NCBI GenBank assembly: GCA_044238935.1 | Contig: JBIICI010000006.1 | Location: 41,034-105,033, forward strand | Origin: JBIICI01 sp044238935 | Lineage (GTDB): Bacteria > Pseudomonadota > Alphaproteobacteria > Micavibrionales > Micavibrionaceae | DNA length: 64,000 nt | Direction: 5' to 3' | In this document: piece after piece, positions 42,152-51,636 of the stretch | Numbering within the stretch: the stretch's first letter is position 1 | Layout of the letters: every line of letters begins with the position of its first letter | Position numbers and translations under genes: made by a program | The notes under the pieces: generated by a model | Seen by the model: only the letters and a program-made list of their open reading frames with translations | Told to the model about the DNA's origin: nothing | Database searches by the model: none

Positions 42152-42985
42152 TTATTCCTGAAAATGATATTGCCCTTCGAAAACTAGCGTCGCTGATCCC
42201 GTCATAAAGACGGGTTGTCCTATGCCGGCCCATTCAATATCTAATGTGCCGCCGTCTAGTTTTAGGGTGGCGTGATTTTTGATTTTACCGCTCCAGATCG
42301 CGGCGATGGCGGTGGCGCATGCGCCTGTACCACAGGCTTCTGTGATGCCTGCACCGCGTTCCCAGACTCTCATTCGGATTGTGTGTTCATCCAAAATCTG
42401 TGCAAATTCAACATTAATACGCTTGGGGAATAGGGCGTGATGTTCCACAAATGCGCCGATTTTTTCAATGTCGAATCCGTCAAATCTATCAATAAAAAAG
42501 ACCGCATGCGGATTGCCGACATTAACCCCGATAGGACGGGGCAGGGAGTCAATGTCGATGGGCATAGATAAAAGATCGCAATCCTGTGCGGCAGGTAGGC
42601 TTTGCCAATCCAGTTTTGGAACACCCATATTCACCCTGATTTTTTCAATCGGATCAATAATATCTGCTGATAAAAGTCCTGAAATTGTTTCAATAGTGAG
42701 GTGGTTTTTGCCTGTTTCAAGTGCGTAAAGGGAGGCAACGCAGCGCGTGGCGTTGCCGCATGCGCCTGCTTCTGATCCATCTTGGTTATAAATGCGCATG
42801 AAAATATCAGCATTTTCTGTGTCTTCTAACACCACCAACTGATCAAAGCCTACGCCACGGCGGCGATTGCCTAATAATTGAATATCAGACTCATTTAAGG
42901 GGAATTTGAGGTTTTGTCCACGATGATCCAGCACAACAAAATCATTGCCTAAGCCATGCATTTTCTTAAAAGGGATTTTGTGCAT
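42152..42985 (-). CDS. dapF: Diaminopimelate epimerase
   Basis: A 277-residue PLP-independent epimerase converting LL- to meso-diaminopimelate for lysine and peptidoglycan. The two active-site Cys are in GACGNATRCVASL and EACGTGACATAIA. Start and length are normal. It lies in a minus-strand block with trmFO upstream (33-base gap) and mtaB downstream. Confidence 0.96.
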   Translation of the reverse strand: MHKIPFKKMHGLGNDFVVLDHRGQNLKFPLNESDIQLLGNRRRGVGFDQLVVLEDTENADIFMRIYNQDGSEAGACGNATRCVASLYALETGKNHLTIETISGLLSADIIDPIEKIRVNMGVPKLDWQSLPAAQDCDLLSMPIDIDSLPRPIGVNVGNPHAVFFIDRFDGFDIEKIGAFVEHHALFPKRINVEFAQILDEHTIRMRVWERGAGITEACGTGACATAIAAIWSGKIKNHATLKLDGGTLDIEWAGIGQPVFMTGSATLVFEGQYHFQE

Positions 42986-43018
42986 TTGATCTATTCTCCA
43001 GCCTTTGGTGATTGTGTG

Positions 43019-44380
43019 TTATAATTGATAGGTAAAATCTACCCATGCCGCAATGTCATTGAGGGCGCGGCTAGTGATGGCTTTTTTCTTGTCTTTGCCT
43101 TTTAAGGGGCGTCCTTTTTCATTCTTGAAATCAATATCAGGGAATAGCCCGAAATTGACATTCATCGGCTGGAAATGATCGGCATTTGCGCCGCCTGTAA
43201 TATGATTTAATAACGCCCCCATGGCCGTGGTGGGGGCAGGTTTTTGAATGTCGATGCCCTTGGCGCGCGCTGCCGCAAAACGCCCTGCCATCATACCAAC
43301 GCTGGCGCTTTCAATATAGCCCTCACAGCCTGTGATTTGTCCTGCAAAGGATAAACGCGGCTGTGCTTTCAGGCGCAGTGTATCATCTAACAGGCGTGGT
43401 GAATTGATAAATGTATTGCGATGCAATCCCCCAAGACGCGCAAAGACAGCTTCCTCAAGGGCAGGGATCATACGGAAAATATCGGTTTGATCACTATATC
43501 TGGTCTTAGTTTGAAAGCCCACCATGTTATAAAGCGTCCCCAGCGCGTTATCTTGGCGTAACTGTACAACCGCATAAGGGCGCTTGCCCACGCGCGGATC
43601 CATCAAGCCCACGGGTTTCATGGGGCCAAAGCGCAAGGTTTCACGACCACGCGATGCCATAATTTCAATCGGCATGCAGCCTTCGAAATACGGCGTGTCT
43701 TTTTCCCAATCTTTAAATTCTGTTTTGGGTGCGTTGACCAGTGCGTCAATAAAGGCGTTATATTGCGCCTCATCCATGGGGCAATTAATATAATCCTTCC
43801 CTGTGCCAGCAGGGCCTTCTTTGTCATATCGTGATTGATACCATGCAATATCAAAATTGATACTGTCTTTGTATAAAATCGGGGCAATCGCATCAAAAAA
43901 CGCCAGTTCTGATTCGCCTGTTAGGGATTGAATGGCCTCAGCCAAAGGCGCAGTGGTCAAAGGGCCTGTGGCAATAATCACTTGATCCCAATCCTCAGGC
44001 GGCAGTCCTGCAACCTCATTGCGATCAAATGTAATGAGGGGATGTTCATTTAACGCTTTTGTGACCCCAGCAGAAAATTGATCCCGATCCATCGCCAATG
44101 CCCCGCCTGCGGGTACAGCGGACTTGTCGGCCTCTCGCATAATCACGGAATGGCAACGGCGCATTTCCTCATGCAACAGCCCCACGGCATTATATTCCGC
44201 ATCATCAGAACGAAAGGAATTGGAACACACAAGCTCCGCACAGCCATCGCTTTTATGCGCTTCCGTCATTTTCGTGGGGCGCATTTCATGGATAATCACA
44301 GGCACGCCGGCCTGTGCGATTTGCCATGCGGCCTCACTCCCTGCAAGGCCGGCGCCGATAATATGAATGGGTTTTGTCAT
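43019..44380 (-). CDS. trmFO: Methylenetetrahydrofolate-tRNA-(uracil-5-)-methyltransferase
   Basis: A 453-residue FAD/folate enzyme that makes ribothymidine at position 54 of tRNA. It has the N-terminal Rossmann site IHIIGAGLAGSEAAWQIAQ, the catalytic-region CSNSFRSDD, and the C-terminal FAGQITGCEGYIESASVGMM. TrmFO occurs in place of SAM-dependent TrmA in many Alphaproteobacteria. Length is standard. Confidence 0.96.
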   Translation of the reverse strand: MTKPIHIIGAGLAGSEAAWQIAQAGVPVIIHEMRPTKMTEAHKSDGCAELVCSNSFRSDDAEYNAVGLLHEEMRRCHSVIMREADKSAVPAGGALAMDRDQFSAGVTKALNEHPLITFDRNEVAGLPPEDWDQVIIATGPLTTAPLAEAIQSLTGESELAFFDAIAPILYKDSINFDIAWYQSRYDKEGPAGTGKDYINCPMDEAQYNAFIDALVNAPKTEFKDWEKDTPYFEGCMPIEIMASRGRETLRFGPMKPVGLMDPRVGKRPYAVVQLRQDNALGTLYNMVGFQTKTRYSDQTDIFRMIPALEEAVFARLGGLHRNTFINSPRLLDDTLRLKAQPRLSFAGQITGCEGYIESASVGMMAGRFAAARAKGIDIQKPAPTTAMGALLNHITGGANADHFQPMNVNFGLFPDIDFKNEKGRPLKGKDKKKAITSRALNDIAAWVDFTYQL

Positions 44381-44432
44381 GATTTTTATATAGCAGGGCT
44401 GGTGGGTGGGGTCAAGATTGAATTCTTATGTG

Positions 44433-46193
44433 TCACAAACCTTGGCGTCGCTGTGCGCGTTTGTAAAATCGATCCGGCGCGATGGATTGGCGTGTGGTGC
44501 GTGGCAGCATGCGCGGTAAATTGAGCATATCATCCAGTATCATATAGGCGGCCATCAGGCTGCTGACCATGCCGTGTGATCCGTGTGCGCCGCTTAAATA
44601 GAGGGGTACGGCTTCTTGGTGTGGTATCCAGCGCCCAATAACAGGTAAGTGATCTTCGGAGGCCACGCGCAATCCGGCTCTGCCTTTTATATTTTTGTTT
44701 AATGTTAAATATTGAAAAAATGGTATAGAGTTTTGTAATTTATTTATATTTTCAATATGATCATCGATTTCAATATTGTAATGTTCAACCCATTTTTGAA
44801 AGGTTGATCCCACAATTTGTTGCCCTTGATGTAGGGGGGTGATATAGCCGCCATAGGCAAGATTGCAACGTAAATCAAGGCATGCCATATTTTCGGGGAG
44901 AATTGTGAGTTGACCACGGACAGGGTAAATAGGTAAATCTTTGGCATAGCGTGCGACCATATTTGCGCCGCTGGCGTCAATATGGGCGTCATAGATGTTG
45001 TCTTTTTGGCGTGAAAAAGGGTGTAATGTGCTGTTTGACTTTGAAAGCCAGTATGCACACACATCATGTGGTGCAGCCACCATGGAATCAGGTAGCCATA
45101 GGGCGTCTTTATCAATCTTAATCCCTGCAATATCGCTGGCTTGGTCTGTATTTACGATCTGTGCGGCGTTTTCTGGCCAAGGCCATTCCTGTGACATGCT
45201 GCGATAGCGTTTGTCTTTTATGGTATCCTCAATTAAATGCAGGCAGCCGACTTTTTGACCTAAATGATTACCTAAAGAGTTTATAAATTGAACGAAAGAT
45301 TGGCTGTAAAAATTTGATAAAAAATCATTTTTTGCACTTATTCTTGGGTTTACCATTCCAGCTGGATTGCCTGAGGCCTGTGTTGCCAAGCCGTTTGGGT
45401 CATATAAATCCGCTGTGATCCCATAGGATGATGCAACAAAGGCGCAGGCTGTCCCTGCTAATCCTGCACCGTCAATTGCAATTTTTTGAATATTATAGCA
45501 TGGGGCAGACGTGCCTTTGGCATAAAGGCCTTGGATCATATCGGCTTTATACGCAAAACCCTTTGTTTTTTGAATGTCAAATCCTGCGGCTTGTAAGCCA
45601 CGCCGTACGAATCCCGCCGCGGTAAAGCTGGCGCATGTTGTGTGTGCGTGTGAAAGACGTGCCATATTCTGAAATAAAAGATCGCTCCACATTTGTGGAT
45701 TTTTGGCAGGTGTAAAGCCATCTAAAAACCACGCATCCACACAAGCATCACATTCGGGGATCGTGTCATTTACATCCCCCACCACTAAGGTCACGCAAAT
45801 ATGCGGCGCAGGAAAGAAACGATGATAACCACCGCCGCATCCCCCCCCCCGAAAATCAGGATAGGCGTTTAAATAGGCATCAAGCCGTTTCCCAAAAACA
45901 GATTGCCATGGCGATAAGGCCTCACGAATAACTGTTTTATCTAACGGATATTGTTCAAAGGATAGAAAATGCAGTCTTTGTGAATCTGTGGCTGTTTCAT
46001 CAAAGAGCATCCATGCAGCCAATAAATTCAACCCCGTGCCAAAGCCTGTTTCAGCAATGGTGAAGTGAGGCTGCGATGATTGCGCCCAGCGTTTGGGCAG
46101 GTGATTGCCCTGTAAAAACACATGATAGGACTCTTTTAACCCATCATGGCGCGAAAAATAAACATCATCAAATTGATCGGAAATCAGCATCAT
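44433..46193 (-). CDS. mnmC: Bifunctional tRNA mnm5s2U34 biosynthesis protein MnmC
   Basis: A 586-residue enzyme that finishes the mnm5s2U34 modification. The N-terminal methyltransferase part (MnmC2/MnmD; ETGFGTGLNLL, then VDAWFLDGFTPAKNPQMW) is followed by a FAD oxidoreductase (MnmC1; IDGAGLAGTACAFVASSYG, and the C-terminal GAHGSHGMVSSLMAAYMI). It is shorter than the about 660-residue E. coli form, mostly in the FAD domain, yet both domains look complete. It lies 53 bases upstream of trmFO on the same strand. Confidence 0.93.
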   Translation of the reverse strand: MMLISDQFDDVYFSRHDGLKESYHVFLQGNHLPKRWAQSSQPHFTIAETGFGTGLNLLAAWMLFDETATDSQRLHFLSFEQYPLDKTVIREALSPWQSVFGKRLDAYLNAYPDFRGGGCGGGYHRFFPAPHICVTLVVGDVNDTIPECDACVDAWFLDGFTPAKNPQMWSDLLFQNMARLSHAHTTCASFTAAGFVRRGLQAAGFDIQKTKGFAYKADMIQGLYAKGTSAPCYNIQKIAIDGAGLAGTACAFVASSYGITADLYDPNGLATQASGNPAGMVNPRISAKNDFLSNFYSQSFVQFINSLGNHLGQKVGCLHLIEDTIKDKRYRSMSQEWPWPENAAQIVNTDQASDIAGIKIDKDALWLPDSMVAAPHDVCAYWLSKSNSTLHPFSRQKDNIYDAHIDASGANMVARYAKDLPIYPVRGQLTILPENMACLDLRCNLAYGGYITPLHQGQQIVGSTFQKWVEHYNIEIDDHIENINKLQNSIPFFQYLTLNKNIKGRAGLRVASEDHLPVIGRWIPHQEAVPLYLSGAHGSHGMVSSLMAAYMILDDMLNLPRMLPRTTRQSIAPDRFYKRAQRRQGL

Positions 46194-46242
46194 ATGGTTA
46201 TATCAAAACAGTATGATCTTGACTATTATTTTAATGAGCGCG

Positions 46243-46788
46243 TTATATCTGAAATTTTGAGAGGGATTGAACAAATGCTGGATTCTTAAAGTTTTTATCG
46301 TCTTTTTTGTTAAAAATGATCGTCAGCACCCGTTGAGAACCCATTTTCTCAAACCTAAGAACGGAGTTTTGAGGGGTGTCGAGGTCAATTATATCGCCAT
46401 GTTCAACAAAATCAATTCCTGTAAATATTCGTGTCGGAACGGGATCGATACGTAAATGATTTTTTAGAAATTCAGGCGGACAACATAAAACAGCATCATA
46501 TGAAATGAACTGTAAAGAGCGTGTAGGAATGATCAAGTTTGACCAAATCAGCTTTTCTGATTCATTATAATATCCCGAAACCCTGCAATTATAGGTGCAC
46601 GAAGTTATGTTTTTTAATATGTAATTTGAAATATGCGTAATAAATTCAGATTTACCGCTGCCTTGCTTTCCTTGTAAGCTCCAGCAGGAAGGATCGATGG
46701 ATCCATGTTTATAACATTCCAAAATCGCCTGTGAAAAGGCAACGGATACAGCCTGAAACGCTGTATCGTTTTCTAATTTTAATTTCAT
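46243..46788 (-). CDS. P-loop ATPase, TsaE-like
   Basis: A 181-residue protein whose P-loop WSLQGKQGSGKSEFITHI resembles the TsaE L.G.LGAGKT(T/S)F motif. A later FTGIDFVEHGDIID segment matches the position of TsaE's E.W.ERG. TsaE is an essential partner in t6A37 synthesis, which would fit the tRNA-modification genes around it. The sequence is divergent from typical TsaE (usually about 150 residues), so it may be a lineage-specific relative. No TsaB/TsaD gene is in the window to check. Confidence 0.5.
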   Translation of the reverse strand: MKLKLENDTAFQAVSVAFSQAILECYKHGSIDPSCWSLQGKQGSGKSEFITHISNYILKNITSCTYNCRVSGYYNESEKLIWSNLIIPTRSLQFISYDAVLCCPPEFLKNHLRIDPVPTRIFTGIDFVEHGDIIDLDTPQNSVLRFEKMGSQRVLTIIFNKKDDKNFKNPAFVQSLSKFQI

Positions 46789-46859
46789 TGTATCCCTGTC
46801 TTATTTTTATGTATTTTTTTAGAAAATAGACATAAAAACAAGGTGGGTCAAGAGGCAAT

Positions 46860-47963
46860 TTATAATTTGTTGCAGAGATTATTTTGACATAGAATAAAAG
46901 GGCTTTGCCCCTCTATGTTCAGATTTTGGGGCATTTTTGTTTGCCCTGTAATTAATTGATTGATGTGTTCTTTTACAAAATCAGTCACTTTATCAGATGG
47001 TTTTGAGAGTTTATCAATATCTGTACCGATTTCTTTTTCAATAATGGATACAATATTCAGCCCATATCGTCCGTGACTTGATCTTTTGGCAAGAATATTT
47101 TCAATAAGAGCACCGTATTGATCTGATCCATTGGATTGATGCTGAACATAGATAGCCAAGGCTTCGATGCTTCTGTCGTTCATTTCTAATCGATTTAAAG
47201 CATAGTCTTCTATCTTTTTGTTAACATAATTTGCGTGCGTATCTTTAAAATCTTTCCCTTTCATGGTGGGGCAATCTCCCTCAGGACAATTTGCCGTCAC
47301 CGCAGCATGGGATAAAAGGTGTAAAATAGGCGTATTGGGGTTTTTTAATAAAAGAACGCCACCCTTTTTTCCCTGTTGATGTAACATATAGGTATTTTCA
47401 AAGGTTACATCCAAGCCGTTCTTCTTTAGGGGCTTAATATTTTGTACCATCAGCGCATAGGCGGCTTTGGTTGATTGATCCAAATTTTGTCGATGATCAA
47501 AGCTGCAATTTTCCTTTGTTCCTTTGAGTAATCTAAATCCTTCGCCTGTGTCCCGAATAAATTGAAATAATCCTGCGGCGGAATTCATGCAGGGGATAAA
47601 TTTCTGATCCCCTGATACAATTTTTGGATTACCGCCTGCGCCCTCATAGATCGCCATGCGTAACATCCAAACTTGGTGGATCGGATTTAGAACATGCTTT
47701 TGCAAAATAGGGGCATAATCCCCATATCCTTGAGCGGCCATATATTGGTTGATAACATCCAAAAGCGTTTTGTAGTCCTGTGTATCTATAGATGGTGCTG
47801 CGGCTTTTTGAAATGTTTGGGTTAGCGGTGTATGCGTATTATTGCTGCAGCTGGGAATATGTTGTATTCCCCAAAATATCGAGGCAACGGCAACGCTCCC
47901 CCAAAAAATTTGTGCCAGATTTGATCTTTGTGACCGCTTTTTCTGTTGACGATTGCGCATCAT
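46860..47963 (-). CDS. Membrane-anchored lysozyme/transglycosylase-like protein
   Basis: A 367-residue protein with a basic N-terminus and one hydrophobic span (about residues 18-33), so it is an inner-membrane protein facing the periplasm or has an uncleaved signal. Residues about 95-190 carry an SLT-like block: LRMAIYEGAGGNPKI (candidate catalytic Glu), SAAGLFQFIRDTGEGF and DQSTKAAYALM. The C-terminal region is unfamiliar. It stands alone between the TsaE-like and LOG genes. Confidence 0.6.
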   Translation of the reverse strand: MMRNRQQKKRSQRSNLAQIFWGSVAVASIFWGIQHIPSCSNNTHTPLTQTFQKAAAPSIDTQDYKTLLDVINQYMAAQGYGDYAPILQKHVLNPIHQVWMLRMAIYEGAGGNPKIVSGDQKFIPCMNSAAGLFQFIRDTGEGFRLLKGTKENCSFDHRQNLDQSTKAAYALMVQNIKPLKKNGLDVTFENTYMLHQQGKKGGVLLLKNPNTPILHLLSHAAVTANCPEGDCPTMKGKDFKDTHANYVNKKIEDYALNRLEMNDRSIEALAIYVQHQSNGSDQYGALIENILAKRSSHGRYGLNIVSIIEKEIGTDIDKLSKPSDKVTDFVKEHINQLITGQTKMPQNLNIEGQSPFILCQNNLCNKL

Positions 47964-48061
47964 TTTATTTTCCCTGTATGATTGTTTTATCGCACTATGG
48001 CGATTTTTTCCAATAAAACAGATTTTCTATAAAATTGCAATATTTTTATTATGTCATTTAA

Positions 48062-48991
48062 TTACAGCCACTTATCCAATAAATCTGTCTGTACCGCTTG
48101 GTATGCTGCGATTTCGCGGTCTATATCGGCGGTATCAGTGGCGAACATGAAATGTTGGAGGCATTTTTGCGTGATAAAATAATTTGCTGCCGCATATTCC
48201 GCCCATTTTCTGAATAGGGGATAGATGTTAGATGATTGCATAATAAAAATCGGACGGGCATGCTTGCCCAATTGTTTCATCACCAATGCATTGGACAGGC
48301 GGTATAAATCCAATACCGATGCGCCTGCAATGATAATTGCGCCTTGACCGTTCAGGGTTTCATACTCAATGGCCTCTAATTGATCCATAATATTCATAGA
48401 AGCATAATATTCCGTTGAGGGTGAGGCGTCTGGGGCTTTCCAAGCCTGTAAGCGCGGCAGGATTTGATGAAAATCAGATTCAATCAATAAGTAATCGCGC
48501 ACAAACGCCCCCATACGCCCTGAGTCAACAGATTGTTCGACCAATTCAAAAAGGGGCTGCCAATAACCGTCTTGGTCGAATAACAAGATCGGCTTTGACA
48601 TCCAGCCTTGTTCGATCCAGTATAAATATTCAAAAACCTCATCTATTGTGCCGTATCCACCTGCTAAAGCAATGGCAGCATCTCCTTGATCAGCAAGGAT
48701 TTTTTTGCGATGCCACATCCCTTCCACAACGATCATGCGATCGGTTTTTATCAATTCATGTTGCACGAAATCATGGTCGCGAATGCCTGTTGGGATCACG
48801 CCCAGCACTGTTCCTCCTGCTTTCAAGCCTGTATCCGCCAAAATCCCCATTAAACCCACAGACATGCCGCCATAGACAATGCCGACATTCTCCCTCACCA
48901 ATTCATGCGCTAAATCGCGTGTGGCTTGTTTAAACATTTCAGGGGCTTTGTTGGCTGATCCTAAATAGATAGTGATGTTGTTGAGTTTCAT
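48062..48991 (-). CDS. LOG-family protein with extra C-terminal domain
   Basis: A 309-residue protein. The first about 185 residues match the LOG (cytokinin riboside 5'-monophosphate phosphoribohydrolase) fold: VYGGMSVGLMGILADTGL, then ALAGGYGTIDEVFEYLYWIE. The usual PGGxGTxxE motif has Ala in place of Pro. LOG proteins are about 180-200 residues, so the C-terminal 110 residues (IIIAGASVLDLYRLSNALV, then YFITQKCLQHFMF) are an added domain I do not recognise. It probably cleaves nucleoside monophosphates. A plant-type hormone role is not implied. Confidence 0.8.
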   Translation of the reverse strand: MKLNNITIYLGSANKAPEMFKQATRDLAHELVRENVGIVYGGMSVGLMGILADTGLKAGGTVLGVIPTGIRDHDFVQHELIKTDRMIVVEGMWHRKKILADQGDAAIALAGGYGTIDEVFEYLYWIEQGWMSKPILLFDQDGYWQPLFELVEQSVDSGRMGAFVRDYLLIESDFHQILPRLQAWKAPDASPSTEYYASMNIMDQLEAIEYETLNGQGAIIIAGASVLDLYRLSNALVMKQLGKHARPIFIMQSSNIYPLFRKWAEYAAANYFITQKCLQHFMFATDTADIDREIAAYQAVQTDLLDKWL

Positions 48992-49014
48992 TGAATTGAT
49001 TCTTTCTCTTTTTC

Positions 49015-50694
49015 TTACCCCACCAACAAACGCTGGGCGGCGGTGAGGGCTTCGGTGGTGATCTGTTCGCCTGATAACATACGCGCAATTTCTGTATTGC
49101 GGGCGGTATCGGTTAAGGGCGTTAGGCGTGTAATGGTTTTGCCGTGGTCATTATCCGCCTTTTCAACCAAAATATGATGATTGGCGCGGGCGGCGACTTG
49201 GGGGGAATGGGTAATCACAAAGACTTGGTGCTGTTTGGCAAGGCTGGATAGGCAAAGCCCCACGGCATCTGCCGTTGCACCGCCCACCCCTGCATCAGCC
49301 TCATCAAAAATAAAGGTTGAAGGCGGTTGCGTGCGTGCCAAAACCAATTTTAATGCCAACATAAACCGCGCCACTTCGCCGCCTGATGCGGTTTTATGTA
49401 AGGGGGCAAGGGACATGCCGCTGTTGGTGGCGACCATAAACTGAATCGCATCAATCCCTGTGGCATTGGCGGCGTTTTCATCAACGCCTTGCTGCACAGC
49501 AAATTGCGCTTTGCCTAATTTTAAAGCCTCTAATTCCTGCATCACCGATGATTCTAGGGCTTTGATTGCCTCCGTACGCTGTGCACTTATGGCCCTTGCG
49601 GCGTTGATATAATTTTCCTTTGCTGCGGATACGGCGGCAATCAGGCGTTTGCGCTCGCCCTCTTGGTGCGTGAACAGGCGGATTTTGTCTTGGAAATCGC
49701 GCCATATTTCCGTTAGGCCGTCCACGCTACAGCGATGCTTGCGGGCTTGGGTGCGCAGATCATGCAGGCGGTCTTCGATTTGATCGAGGCTTAAATCACC
49801 AATTTTTTGATCGCGCACAATGTCTGTAACGGCTTGATCCAGCGCGTCCATCTCACTGGATAAACGCTCTAAAATCGGGAACAGGGGGAAATTAGCCTCT
49901 TCCTTATCGGGCAATAAATTTTCGACCTTTTCCGCATGTCGCCATAATTGCCGCGATTGATCATGCAATCCGCCTTCGGATTCAATGATTTGCTGCATCT
50001 GATTCAATGTGCCCATCAATTGCGATTGATTTTTGAGGCGTTGGCGCAGGGTTAATAGATGATCTTCTTCCCCCAATTGCGGCTGTAATTTTTCCAGATC
50101 ATCAAGGCTGGATTGCATGTAATCTTGATCTCGGGCGGCTTTTTCTAAATCCGCGTCTAAGGTTTTCAGGGCAAACTCCGTTTCTTTTAACGTCTGCCAT
50201 AATGCATTTAAGCGCTGCACAGCATCCTTATGCCCTGCAAACTCATCTAAAATCTGAATATGCCGCGCCGTATCAAACAGGCGGTGTGTGTCATATTGAC
50301 CATGAATATCAATCAAATATGCGCCAATCTCTTTGAGGAATCCAACGCTTACGGATTGATCATTGACAAAAGCGCGGCTGCGCCCGTCACTATTGATAAT
50401 GCGTTTTAGCAATAAAATATGATCCGTAACATCAATCCCTTGATCCATCAGCAGCGCATAAAGCGGTGATCCAGCAAAGCCCTGAATATCCAATTCCGCC
50501 ACCACAACGGCTTGATCCGTGCCATGGCGTACCAAAGAAACATCGGCGCGTGCCCCCAACGCCAGCCCCAACGCATCCAATAAAATCGACTTCCCTGCGC
50601 CTGTTTCCCCCGTAAAGGCAGTCATATGCGCGGCAAAATCAATAATTTCCCGTTCAATTAAAACAATATTTTGAATCGTAAGGGAGCGTAACAT
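49015..50694 (-). CDS. recN: DNA repair protein RecN
   Basis: A 559-residue SMC-like ATPase in double-strand break repair. Walker A is GETGAGKSILLDALGLALG, with coiled-coil arms over about residues 160-375. The C-terminal head has TASGGEVARFMLALKLV (signature) and FDEADAGVGGATADAVG (Walker B). It starts 4 bases after the bamD stop on the same strand, so the two are co-transcribed. Confidence 0.96.
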   Translation of the reverse strand: MLRSLTIQNIVLIEREIIDFAAHMTAFTGETGAGKSILLDALGLALGARADVSLVRHGTDQAVVVAELDIQGFAGSPLYALLMDQGIDVTDHILLLKRIINSDGRSRAFVNDQSVSVGFLKEIGAYLIDIHGQYDTHRLFDTARHIQILDEFAGHKDAVQRLNALWQTLKETEFALKTLDADLEKAARDQDYMQSSLDDLEKLQPQLGEEDHLLTLRQRLKNQSQLMGTLNQMQQIIESEGGLHDQSRQLWRHAEKVENLLPDKEEANFPLFPILERLSSEMDALDQAVTDIVRDQKIGDLSLDQIEDRLHDLRTQARKHRCSVDGLTEIWRDFQDKIRLFTHQEGERKRLIAAVSAAKENYINAARAISAQRTEAIKALESSVMQELEALKLGKAQFAVQQGVDENAANATGIDAIQFMVATNSGMSLAPLHKTASGGEVARFMLALKLVLARTQPPSTFIFDEADAGVGGATADAVGLCLSSLAKQHQVFVITHSPQVAARANHHILVEKADNDHGKTITRLTPLTDTARNTEIARMLSGEQITTEALTAAQRLLVG

Positions 50695-50697
50695 AGA

Positions 50698-51534
50698 TTA
50701 TGGCTGTAATAATGTATCGATGGCTTTGTCTTTTAGGCTTACATCTTTCAATAATTGTTCGCGCATGGCGGGATCCATCAATTTATAGCTGGCCTCATAC
50801 CACGGGCTGTTGGGGTAATTATGCCCCAGCACGGCGGCGATATGCCGTGCCTCTGTGTCCAGCCCCAATGTTAAATAACATTCGACCAATCTGTGCAATG
50901 CCTCAGGTGTGTGGGAGGTTGTGTCGTATTCCTGCACCACGACGGTAAAGCGGTTAATGGCGGCATTAAGTTGATTTTGCTGTTGGTAATACCGCCCCAC
51001 ATCCATTTCCTTGCCTGCCAAATGATCTTTGGCTAAGTCACGTTTTAACATCGCATCTTTGGCATATTGGCTTTGGGGGAAACGTTGGATTAACGTATCA
51101 AAGGCGGCATCTGCCATTTTTGCGGAATCTAAATCACGTTTCACATCGCCAATTTGATCATAATGCGACAGAGCTTTTAGGTAATAAGCATAATCCACCT
51201 GTTTCCCTGCGGGGTGCAATTCAATATAGCGATCAAGGGCGATAATGGCCTCATCATATTTTTCGTCTAAATAGAGCGCATAAGCGGATTGCAATTCGGC
51301 TTTTTCAGCGAGGGCGGAATAGGGGTGTTGTTGTTCGACTTCGGAAAATAATTTGCTGGCCTCCTCAAAATCCTCATCCGCTAGCGCTTTTTCAGCGTTT
51401 TGATAAAGCTCTTCGGCGGGCACGCCTGCATATTCATCATCGCCACCCAATTTTTTTGAGGAACAGCCGCCCATAAAAATCAGTATGCAAAGCGTAAGCA
51501 AAAAAGAGGGTTTTTGAATCATGTCTTTAATCAT
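50698..51534 (-). CDS. bamD: Outer-membrane assembly lipoprotein BamD
   Basis: A 278-residue lipoprotein of the BAM complex that inserts outer-membrane proteins. The lipobox is MGGCSS (Cys24), then TPR-like pairs (DDEYAGVPAEELYQNAEKAL, KLFSEVEQQHPYSALAEKAE, and AIIALDRYIELHPAGKQVDY). Length is usual. The start could also be the ATG at 51522. It is followed directly by recN. Confidence 0.95.
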   Translation of the reverse strand: MIKDMIQKPSFLLTLCILIFMGGCSSKKLGGDDEYAGVPAEELYQNAEKALADEDFEEASKLFSEVEQQHPYSALAEKAELQSAYALYLDEKYDEAIIALDRYIELHPAGKQVDYAYYLKALSHYDQIGDVKRDLDSAKMADAAFDTLIQRFPQSQYAKDAMLKRDLAKDHLAGKEMDVGRYYQQQNQLNAAINRFTVVVQEYDTTSHTPEALHRLVECYLTLGLDTEARHIAAVLGHNYPNSPWYEASYKLMDPAMREQLLKDVSLKDKAIDTLLQP

Positions 51535-51569
51535 GGAAAATTTGCCTTCATAACACGAATATAAATCGT

Positions 51570-51594
51570 AGCCCTTTATTGCAATTTAAGGGCT
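51570..51594 (-). terminator. Weak hairpin between dnaA and bamD
   Basis: AGCCCTT (51570-51576) and AAGGGCT (51588-51594) pair perfectly over 7 bp. There is no clear T-run on the minus strand, so this is only a possible dnaA terminator. Confidence 0.3.
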
Positions 51595-51636
51595 TACAAA
51601 ACATGACTATATTCAAAAACAATCACAATGGCAATC

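Noticed and set aside
46800..46850. TTTTTATGT/ACATAAAAA hairpin after the lysozyme-like gene region
   Set aside because: The stem is made almost wholly of A-T pairs in AT-rich DNA and has no GC core.
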